Of a DNA stretch of 64,000 bases, positions 45,301 through 57,300 are shown in pieces. The position numbers and the translations under genes were made by a program. Source of the DNA: Holothuria scabra. Taxonomy: Eukaryota > Echinodermata > Holothuroidea > Aspidochirotida > Holothuriidae. Position 1 is the first letter of the stretch; each line of letters starts with the position of its first letter. The notes under the pieces are model-generated. The model did not search any database. It saw only the letters and a list, made by a program, of their open reading frames with translations, and was not told where the DNA came from. The stretch covers positions 7,440,001 through 7,504,000 of the forward strand of contig CM074179.1 in the NCBI GenBank assembly GCA_037179385.1, in the 5' to 3' direction.

Positions 45301-48300
45301 GACTGGCTACTGCCTTGTTTTCACTACTTGATTGACTATGCTTAGTTGCTCAACATATGTTCATGTAAAGGTCTTAAGTATGTACCAAACCCAATGAGAT
45401 GGGGGAATGATTAAATGTGAGACCAATGAGACAGAGTCCCAATGAGATGGGGAAAGAGTGAAACCAAGACCACAAACATTTATCCTGTGAACAACTTACC
45501 TGTCTGTTGAAGCTGTGACAAAATACTGCTGTTTCATAGGATGGACTGAAACTGTGCGGATATTCTTCTCATGAAGTTTGTACAATTTTTCTCCGATTTT
45601 CCTGTACAAAAAAGATGAAAAACTTTATAACCAAAAAATTTTGAAACAAATAATTGCAAACTATTTCAATAAAGTTTACTAGCATTATTTCAATAAAGGT
45701 GACATTTGCATATACCCTTTTTTGAAAGGAAAAAATCGGCAACATTGACTACTTTCTATTGACCTCAATGCTAAAGACAGTTGATTCTAACTCCTAATGA
45801 TAAGAAAACAAAAACCTAGGAGAGTGGAAGGACAGAAGCACAAGGAAGACACAAACAGTCAGACAGACAGGTTTAAAGAGAGATGAGAAGACACAGAGAG
45901 GAAGGCAGGCAGACACACAAACAGACAAGTAGAAATACTGACAGAAAGCAGACAGACACACCAACACACAGGTAGAAATACTGACAGAAAGCAGGTAGAC
46001 ACACAAACAGACAGAAAAAAGACTGGCAAAAAGCAGGCAGACACACAAACAGACAAGTAGAAATACTGAGAGAAAGCAGGTAGACACTCAAACAGAAAGG
46101 TAGAAATACTGACAGAAAACAGACAGACACACCAACACACAGGTAGAAATACTGACAGAAAGCAGGTAGACACACAAACAGACAGAAAAAAGACTGGCAA
46201 AAAGCAGGCAAACACACAAACAGACAAGTAGAAATACTGAGAGAAAGCAGGTAGACACTCAAACAGAAAGGTAGAAATACTGACAGAAAGCAGACAGACA
46301 CACCAACACACAGGTAGAAATACTGACAGAAAGGAGGTAGACACACAAACAGACAGAAAAAAGACTGGCAAAAAGCAGGCAGACACACAAACAGACAAGT
46401 AGAAATACTGAGAGAAAGCAGGTAGACACACAAACAGAAAGGTAGAAATACTGACAGAAAGCAGACAGACACACCAACACACAGGTAGAAATACTGACAG
46501 AAAGCGGGTAGACACACAAACAGACAGAAAAAAGACTGGCAAAAAGCAGGCAAACACACAAACAGACAAGTAGAAATACTGAGAGAAAGCAGGTAGACAC
46601 TCAAACAGAAAGGTAGAAATACTGACAGAAAGCAGACAGACACACCAACACACAGGTAGAAATACTGACAGAAAGCAGGTAGACACACAAACAGACAGAA
46701 AAAAGACTGGCAAAAAGCAGGCAAACACACAAACAGACAAGTAGAAATACTGAGAGAAAGCAGGTAGACACTCAAACAGAAAGGTAGAAATACTGACAGA
46801 AAGCAGACAGACACACCAACACACAGGTAGAAATACTGACAGAAAGCAGGTAGACACACAAACAGACAGAAAAAAGACTGGCAAAAAGCAGGCAAACACA
46901 CAAACAGACAAGTAGAAATACTGAGAGAAAGCAGGTAGACACTCAAACAGAAAGGTAGAAATACTGACAGAAAGCAGACAGACACACCAACACACAGGTA
47001 GAAATACTGACAGAAGGCAGGTAGACACACAAACAGACAGAAAAAAGACTGGCAAAAAGCAGGCAGACACACAAACAGACAAGTAGAAATACTGAGAGAA
47101 AGCAGGTAGACACTCAAACAGAAAGGTAGAAATACTGACAGAAAGCAGACAGACACACCAACACACAGGTAGAAATACTGACAGAAAGCAGGTAGACACA
47201 CAAACAGACAGAAAAAGACTGGCAAAAAGCAGGCAGACACACAAACAGACAAGTAGAAATACTGAGAGAAAGCAGGTAGACACTCAAACAGAAAGGTAGA
47301 AATACTGACAGAAAGCAGACAGACACACCAACACACAGGTAGAAATACTGACAGAAAGCAGGTAGACACACAAACAGACAGAAAAAAGACTGGCAAAAAG
47401 CAGGCAAACACACAAACAGACAAGTAGAAATACTGAGAGAAAGCAGGTAGACACTCAAACAGAAAGGTAGAAATGCTGACAGAAAGCAGACAGACACACC
47501 AACACACAGGTAGAAATACTGACAGAAAGCAGGTAGACACACAAACAGACAGAAAAAAGACTGGCAAAAAGCAGGCAAACACACAAACAGACAAGTAGAA
47601 ATACTGAGAGAAAGCAGGTAGACACTCAAACAAAAAGGTAGAAATACTGACAGAAAGCAGACAGACACACCAACACACAGGTAGAAATACTGACAGAAAG
47701 CAGGTAGACACACAAACAGACAGAAAAAGACTGGCAAAAAGCAGGCAGACACACAAACAGACAAGTAGAAATACTGAGAGAAAGCAGGTAGACACTCAAA
47801 CAGAAAGGTAGAAATACTGACAGAAAGCAGACAGACACACCAACACACAGGTAGAAATACTGACAGAAAGCAGGTAGACACACAAACAGACAGAAAAAAG
47901 ACTGGCAAAAAGCAGGCAGACACACAAACAGACAAGTAGAAATACTGAGAGAAAGCAGGTAGACACTCAAACAGAAAGGTAGAAATACTGACAGAAAGCA
48001 GACAGACACACCAACACACAGGTAGAAATACTGACAGAAAGCAGGTAGACACACAAACAGACAGAAAAAAGACTGGCAAAAAGCAGGCAAACACACAAAC
48101 AGACAAGTAGAAATACTGAGAGAAAGCAGGTAGACACTCAAACAGAAAGGTAGAAATGCTGACAGAAAGCAGACAGACACACCAACACACAGGTAGAAAT
48201 ACTGACAGAAAGCAGGTAGACACACAAACAGACAGAAAAAAAGACTGGCAAAAAGCAGGCAGACACACAAACAGACAAGTAGAAATACTGAGAGAAAGCA

Positions 48301-51300
48301 GGTAGACACTCAAACAGAAAGGTAGAAATACTGACAGAAAGCAGACAGACACACCAACACACAGGTAGAAATACTGACAGAAAGCAGGTAGACACACAAA
48401 CAGACAGAAAAAAGACTGGCAAAAAGCAGGCAAACACACAAACAGACAAGTAGAAATACTGAGAGAAAGCAGGTAGACACTCAAACAGAAAGGTAGAAAT
48501 GCTGACAGAAAGCAGACAGACACACCAACACACAGGTAGAAATACTGACAGAAAGCAGGTAGACACACAAACAGAAAGGTAGAAATACTGACAGAAAGCA
48601 GACAGACACACCAACACACAGGTAGAAATACTGACAGAAAGCAGGTAGACACACAAACAGACAGAAAAAGACTGGCAAAAAGCAGGCAGACACACAAACA
48701 GACAAGTAGAAATACTGAGAGAAAGCAGGTAGACACTCAAACAGAAAGGTAGAAATACTGACAGAAAGCAGACAGACACACCAACACACAGGTAGAAATA
48801 CTGACAGAAAGCAGGTAGACACACAAACAGACAGAAAAAAGACTGGCAAAAAGCAGGCAAACACACAAACAGACAAGTAGAAATACTGAGAGAAAGCAGG
48901 TAGACACTCAAACAGAAAGGTAGAAATGCTGACAGAAAGCAGACAGACACACCAACACACAGGTAGAAATACTGACAGAAAGCAGGTAGACACACAAACA
49001 GAAAGGTAGAAATACTGACAGAAAGCAGACAGACACACCAACACACAGGTAGAAATACTGACAGAAAGCAGGTAGACACACAAACAGACAGAAAAAAGAC
49101 TGGCAAAAAGCAGGCAGACACACAAACAGACAAGTAGAAATACTGAGAGAAAGCAGGTAGACACTCAAACAGAAAGGTAGAAATACTGACAGAAAGCAGA
49201 CAGACACACCAACACACAGGTAGAAATACTGACAGAAAGCAGGTAGACACACAAACAGACAGAAAAAAGACTGGCAAAAAGCAGGCAAACACACAAACAG
49301 ACAAGTAGAAATACTGAGAGAAAGCAGGTAGACACTCAAACAGAAAGGTAGAAACACTGACAGAAAGCAGACAGACACACCAACACACAGGTAGAAATAC
49401 TGACAGAAAGCAGGTAGACACACAAACAGACAGAAAAAAGACTGGCAAAAAGCAGGCAAACACACAAACAGACAAGTAGAAATACTGAGAGAAAGCAGGT
49501 AGACACTCAAACAGAAAGGTAGAAATACTGACAGAAAGCAGACAGACACACCAACACACAGGTAGAAATACTGACAGAAGGCAGGTAGACACACAAACAG
49601 ACAGAAAAAAGACTGGCAAAAAGCAGGCAGACACACAAACAGACAAGTAGAAATACTGAGAGAAAGCAGGTAGACACTCAAACAGAAAGGTAGAAATACT
49701 GACAGAAAGCAGACAGACACACCAACACACAGGTAGAAATACTGACAGAAAGGAGGTAGACACACAAACAGACAGAAAAAAGACTGGCAAAAAGCAGGCA
49801 GACACACAAACAGACAAGTAGAAATACTGAGAGAAAGCAGGTAGACACTCAAACAGAAAGGTAGAAATACTGACAGAAAACAGACAGACACACCAACACA
49901 CAGGTAGAAATACTGACAGAAAGCAGGTAGACACACAAACAGACAGAAAAAAGACTGGCAAAAAGCAGGCAGACACACAAACAGACAAGTAGAAATACTG
50001 AGAGAAAGCAGGTAGACACTCAAACAGAAAGGTAGAAATGCTGACAGAAAGCAGACAGACACACCAACACACAGGTAGAAATACTGACAGAAAGCAGGTA
50101 GACACACAAACAGACAGAAAAAGACTGGCAAAAAGCAGGCAGACACACAAACAGACAAGTAGAAATACTGAGAGAAAGCAGGTAGACACTCAAACAGAAA
50201 GGTAGAAATGCTGACAGAAAGCAGACAGACACACCAACACACAGGTAGAAATACTGACAGAAAGCAGGTAGACACACAAACAGACAGAAAAAAGACTGGC
50301 AAAAAGCAGGCAGACACACAAACAGACAAGTAGAAATACTGAGAGAAAGCAGGTAGACACTCAAACAGAAAGGTAGAAATGCTGACAGAAAGCAGACAGA
50401 CACACCAACACACAGGTAGAAATACTGACAGAAAGCAGGTAGACACACAAACAGACAGAAAAAAGACTGGCAAAAAGCAGGCAGACACACAAACAGACAA
50501 GTAGAAATACTGAGAGAAAGCAGGTAGACACTCAAACAGAAAGGTAGAAATGCTGACAGAAAGCAGACAGACACACCAACACACAGGTAGAAATACTGAC
50601 AGAAAGCAGGTAGACACACAAACAACCAGAAAAAAGACTGGCAAAAAGCAGGCAGACACACAAACAGACAAGTAGAAATACTGAGAGAAAGCAGGTAGAC
50701 ACTCAAACAGAAAGGTAGAAATGCTGACAGAAAGCAGACAGACACACCAACACACAGGTAGAAATACTGACAGAAAGCAGGTAGACACACAAACAGACAG
50801 AAAAAAGACTGGCAAAAAGCAGGCAGACACACAAACAGACAAGTAGAAATACTGAGAGAAAGCAGGTAGACACTCAAACAGAAAGGTAGAAATGCTGACA
50901 GAAAGCAGACGGACACACCAACACACAGGTAGAAATACTGACAGAAAGCAGGTAGACACACAAACAGACAGAAAAAAGACTGGCAAAAAGCAGGCAGACA
51001 CACAAACAGACAAGTAGAAATACTGAGAGAAAGCAGGTAGACACTCAAACAGAAAGGTAGAAATACTGACAGAAAGCAGACGGACACACCAACACACAGG
51101 TAGAAATACTGACAGAAAGCAGGTAGACACACAAACAGACAGAAAAAAGACTGGCAAAAAGCAGGCAAACACACAAACAGACAAGTAGAAATACTGAGAG
51201 AAAGCAGGTAGACACTCAAACAGAAAGGTAGAAATACTGACAGAAAGCAGACAGACACACCACCACACAGGTAGGAAGACTGGCAAAAAGCAGGCAGACA

Positions 51301-54300
51301 CACAAACAGACAAGTAGGAAGACTGGCAAAAAGCAGGCAGACACACAAACAGACAAGTAGGAAGACTGGCAAAAAGCAGGCAGACACACAAACAGACAAG
51401 TAGGAAGACTGGCAAAAAGCAGGCAGACACACAAACAGACAAGTAGAAATACTGAGAGAAAGCAGGTAGACACTCAAACAGAAAGGTAGAAATACTGACA
51501 GAAAGCAGACAGACACACCAACACACAGGTAGAAATACTGACAGAAAGCAGGTAGACACACAAACAGACAGAAAAAAGACTGGCAAAAAGCAGGCAGACA
51601 CACAAACAGACAAGTAGAAATACTGAGAGAAAGCAGGTAGACACTCAAACAGAAAGGTAGAAATACTGACAGAAAGCAGACAGACACACCAACACACAGG
51701 TAGAAATACTGACAGAAAGCAGGTAGACACACAAACAGACAGAAAAAAGACTGGCAAAAAGCAGGCAGACACACAAACAGACAAGTAGAAATACTGAGAG
51801 AAAGCAGGTAGACACTCAAACAGAAAGGTAGAAATACTGACAGAAAGCAGACAGACACACCAACACACAGGTAGAAATACTGACAGAAAGCAGGTAGACA
51901 CACAAACAGACAGAAAAAAGACTGGCAAAGAGCAGGCAGACACACAAACAGACAGGTAGAAATACTGAGAGAAAGCAGGTAGACACACAAAGAGAAAGGT
52001 AGAAATGCTGACAGAAAGCAGGTGGAATACAAACAGACAGGTAACCAGAAAGCCAAAAGGCTAAGTGATTCCTTGCTGCTGAAATGTAAGGCCTTTTTTC
52101 ACATTAACATTGCTTTAAAATGTTTTTCAATTAACAGAGCTCCATAATGTGCCTACAGAGTACACATGCAAGGCATCTAATCTTCCCACATTGAGGTCCC
52201 CCTCGCCCGTTATGAAACCAAATGACATTTGACCTTCATCAAAAACTTCTGGGACCATTTATTCACTATGCACCATCTACATAACAACTTACAGGACCCT
52301 ACAAGTGACCTTTTTTGTAAAATTGTGCAGGAAAGCTTGTCAGGCTTTGACCATGCTGACTCCAAATGACCTTTAGGAAAATCGAATGGGATCATCTTCT
52401 CAACACAATCAACCTACACACCACATATGAGCTTTGTCAAATAAACCGTTCTTTAGGAATCATGTTTTCAAGGTTCTGGCCTTTTGACCTCACATGAACC
52501 CAAATGATGTTTGAACTCCACCAAAAAACAACAGAGATCATCTACTCAATATGGCCAACCCACACACCACATATAAACATAGTCACATGTACCATTCTCG
52601 AGATATCGTGTTTACAAGGTTTTGATCTTTTGACCTCTCGTGACCCCAAATGACATTTGACCTTCATCAAAAACAATAGGGACCATTTATTCACTATGCA
52701 CCATCTACATGACAAGTTACAGGACCCTAGAAATGACCTTTCTTGTAAAATTGTGCAGGAAAGCTTGTCAGGCTTTGACCATGCTGACTCCAAATGACCT
52801 TTAGGAAAATCGAATGGGATCATCTTCTCAACACAATCAACCTACACACCACGTTTGAGCTTTGTCAAATATACCATTCTTGAGACATCATGTTTTCAAG
52901 GTTTTGGCCTTTTGACCTCACATGAACCCAAATGACGTTTGAACTCCACCAAAAAACAACAGAGATCATCTACTCAATATGGCCAACCCACACACCACAT
53001 ATGAACATAGTCACATGTACCATTCTCGAGATATCGTGTTTACAAGGTTTTACTCTTTTGACCTCTAGTGACACCAAATGACCTTTGACCACCAACAAAA
53101 ACAATAGGGATCATCTACACAATATGGTCGATCCACACACCCAAATATGAGAAAAGTCACTCTTACCTTTCTGAAGATACTGTGTTTACAAGCAATTTCT
53201 GAGGAATTTACCATTTGACCCCTTGTGACCCCAAATGAACCCTGACCTCCACCAAAATCGATAGGGATCATCTACTCAGTATGACCAATCCACACACTAC
53301 ATGAGCATTGTAACATGTACCAATCTTGAGATATTGTGTTTACGAAGTTTTGACCTTTTGACCTCTCGTGACCCCAAATGACCTTTGACCTACACCAAAA
53401 ACAATAGGGACCATCATGTCCTTATGGCCAACGCACACACCAAATATGAGATTAGTCACACTTACTTTTCTTGAGATACCGTGTTTACAAGCAATTTTTA
53501 AGGAATTTACCTTCTCGTGACCCCAAATGACCTTTGACCTCCACCAAAATTGATAGGTATCACCTACTCAATATGACCAACCCACTCACTAAATATGAGC
53601 ATAGTCACATGTACCGTTCTCAAGATATCGTTTTTACAAGGTTTTGACCTTTTGACCACTCATGACCCCAAATGACCTTTGATCTCCACCAAAAACAATA
53701 GGGATCATCTACTCAATATGACCAACCCACACACCAAATATGAGGTCAGTCAAACTTACTCTTCTTCAGATATTGTGTTTACAAGCCAGAGCGTCACATA
53801 CACACACACATACACACGACATCACCATCACATAGATTCCTTGCCTGCCTTCAGCAAGGAATCAAAAAGACTGACAGAAAGCAGGTAGCTAGACACACAA
53901 ACAGACAGACAGAAAGACTGGCAGAAAGCAGGCAGACACACAGACAGACAGGTAGAAAGACTGACAAAAAGCTGGTAGACACTCAGAGAGAAAGGTAGAA
54001 ATACTGACATAAAGCAGGCAGACACCTACTGAAGACAGTCAGACAAACATTCAGAGAGACATTTGGACACACATAGTTCAGCAGGCAGACATAGTTCAAA
54101 CACTTACCCAGCAGATCTTGTATCTTCCATGGTTACATAACCTCCTCTTTGATTTTGAGCCAAAATAAGTTTGGTCCCTGAACTGTCCAGGAAATCAAAA
54201 CTGTGAACCCAGACGTTGTCATCATCATCTGTAGCATATATCTGTTATAAAATAATATACTCTGTATAAAGCAGTGGCTTACAGGTACATCTATTGTAAA

Positions 54301-57300
54301 AATTATGCATAGTGTATGTGTTCTGGCATTCTGCACTGCTTCAATTCTTGTCCAGGTGGTCTGAGTGTAAAGTGAACTATGCTGTCTATAAATACTGACA
54401 GTAAGTATTTCTATGAAAAATGTTTGCTAAAAGACATAATCATTCTCACCATAAACTTCTTTTTGGTTAGTTACTTTTCTAATTGTTATTTTTCAATGTT
54501 TGCACTGTAACTGTTGCTGTTTGACTTGTTTCAAGTTTAAAATTGGTAATTACTGTCCGGGGGCTCAACTTTTTGTCTGGGTGCTGGACACCTTTTTTAA
54601 ATTCTATCTGCATGCAGCACCCTAACAAAACAGATAGCGTATGATATGTAACATAGATGAGGTTTACCTTAGCTTGAGCTGGCTATGGCCTTTTATCCAG
54701 TTGTGGCTCACTGGCTTGTTTTCCCTACTTCACGCTTATGTGGAAACGAAGCACAGTAGCAGTACTAGCAGGTTTAATTTTTTAATTCTTCCCAGAGAGC
54801 CAGTTAGGAGTGGAACCACATATTCTCTTGCTGCAAGTCAGCTGCTCTAACCGCTCGACCATGCAGTCAGGGGGAGAAAAGCAGCTAGTGGGGAACATAA
54901 CTACCAACAGATACATCAGTAACCACTTACATCAGCATACAGGAAATGTTGATATCACAGAAGACAGTCTTAAAAATTAAATAAAACCCATCAGCCTTAA
55001 ATCTTTAGGTGTTATTTTTATGAAAATATAGTCCAACAGGTGTTAAGTTACATTCCTGTTCTCCCCCTCACCCCTGAAGTTGTACAATTAAAGAGGGCTG
55101 TGACAAAATTTATATCAAGAAATCAGATTTGTCAATATTTTTGACATAATCAGGAACGTGTTGGTGCTCCTTGTAACTGAAGGTCTCTTTGGTAATAACT
55201 TGGCTGTTAGTCTAAGTACAAGGAGAACTTAAAAATAAAACCATAAATCATAAAACTGTTCACCTCTTACATTGGAACACACTGAATATTGCATAAGACA
55301 CAATCCAAGAAACCCATTATTTTGGACAGACAAACAACAGAAAGAGAAACCAAACAGCAAAGATGTTCTAGTAACTTTTCAGTATGTGAAAATTTGGGAT
55401 AATGTCTATAATTGTTCTGATATCTCAGTCATTTCTCTAGCTTTTGTCAAATCTCTAATAAGATGGGTGTATGAAAGGGGGCCTGAGCTAAACCTCAGTG
55501 GGAGACCAACGAAAAGAGAGACTACAGAGCAGACCCTTTGAATTCAAGTTTTGAAGATTCAAGTTTGCAAAGTGTCAGGCCTACGATGTCAACTATTTCT
55601 TTGAATGTATAAGATGACATTATAAATGGGACTTTGGACAAAATTCAGCTCAATTCAGCCCACTTACCTCATCAAAGACTCCTTTCTCAAAGTCACCACA
55701 CCTTACTGTCCCATCATAACTACATGTGTAGATCTTGGAAGGTTGGCTTGGACAAAATCGAAGACAGTTGATGGGGCGGACATGAGGGCTAAAAAGAAAG
55801 ACCCCATCATCTCCCTCTGAGGAATCCTGGGTAATGAAGACAATAAAATTGGATAAATTAATACGAACAAAAACGAATACCCAGGTACAAGTTTCTGTGT
55901 GTAGTGTTATTTCTGTAATTAGGTACTGCTGTATGTAACTCCTACACTCTCTCTTTATGCACAGGTAATACAGTCTGATTGTGAAAGAGCCTCCATCATG
56001 ATTAATTGCTAACCTGACACAACTTTTGCAGTTAAATATGTAATTGCTTTGCTACGCTGTAACATTTACAGCACCACACAAATCAGAAGGGAAATGTAAG
56101 CCATGTTAGACAATCAACTCAAAAAAAAAAAAAAAAATAATAAGTGTACAGTCCTTGATATGTGAGTTATAGTTAGATACAATTTAATGATATGCCAACA
56201 TGGATGTGGTATGTAGTCAACTAAATAAAAAAGGTTGAGTTTAAATACAGTTTAAAATATTCAAGTTCAAGTTTAGTTTTAAAAAAAGTTCAAATGTAGC
56301 ACCTGAAGTCCTTCCCTCTAGTTGCCTCTGACAACAGACAGGTGGAACTACAGTGGGCTAATTCAACAGCCCTCTGCTCACTGGGATCTATTTTGCTTGG
56401 ACCTTGGTGGGCTTTGGTGAGAATGTTAACCTTGATTCTCATGTGACTAAATACCCCACCAACCAAGCAGAGACTTGCAGCCAAATTTTAGCAAGAGGGT
56501 ATTAAGTGCCAGATTGTTGCTGGTTTATGAAATGTGTTCATAACAGGCATTCACCATTACTTACTCTTACCAGATCTGCCAATGGCAACTCAGACAAAAA
56601 GATTAGGCCATTTTATTGGCTTGTTAAGGAAGTGTCTCCTACTGACTCGGCACAGTTTTTAGTGTGTAATGCATTGGTGCTTTCAATGATACAATTTATC
56701 AGAAGTCAAGATGAGATTCATGTCTGCCCAGATATTGAGCTGTACAGGGTTGGGAGGATGGTTGGAGCTGTGGTTAGATTTTTTTCTGTACTCAGGCCAA
56801 TGGGACACTTCTGATGTTCTCCACTTTGGGAAAATTTCTATGGAGGGGGGGGGGGGGGGAGATGAGAAGCATTAGATTCAAATGATTATGACATTTGTGC
56901 CTCACACACAAGTGAAATAGAGTATCCTTGGCAACATTTCAGTTTCAATGGCAGAAAATCTGTGCCAGGCTTTTCACAACATTCAATCACAAATGCAGTC
57001 ACTGCAAAAAGAAAAAAGGAGTGTTGGGCACACTGCAAAAAAATGAGGAGTGTTGGGTGACCCTGATCACAACTCACCATATCCCAGAAACCAAGCATTC
57101 CCCACTTATCACCAGCAGCAACTATGGTCCTTGTTTCAGAAGGATGGAATCCAACAGAGAAGACCCTGTTGCGTACAACCTTTGCCACACAGCGCTCTGA
57201 TATTTTCAGATTCTGTAGTCTCCTCAGCAAGCTGTTGAACAAAGGACAAATTTTCATGTGAAAAGTCTCAACTGGATGAGGGACAAAATTTCAGTTGAGT

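Noticed and set aside
45855..52045. CRISPR-like array
   Set aside because: There are no unique spacers between repeats and the genome is eukaryotic; it is a tandem satellite.
45873..52056. Very long minus-strand open frames (up to 1026 codons) rich in Cys, Leu, Phe, Ser and Val
   Set aside because: They are a by-product of the 171-bp repeat: its length is divisible by three and its minus strand has no stops in several frames at once. No domain, no consistent start, and frames switch with one-base changes in an A-run.
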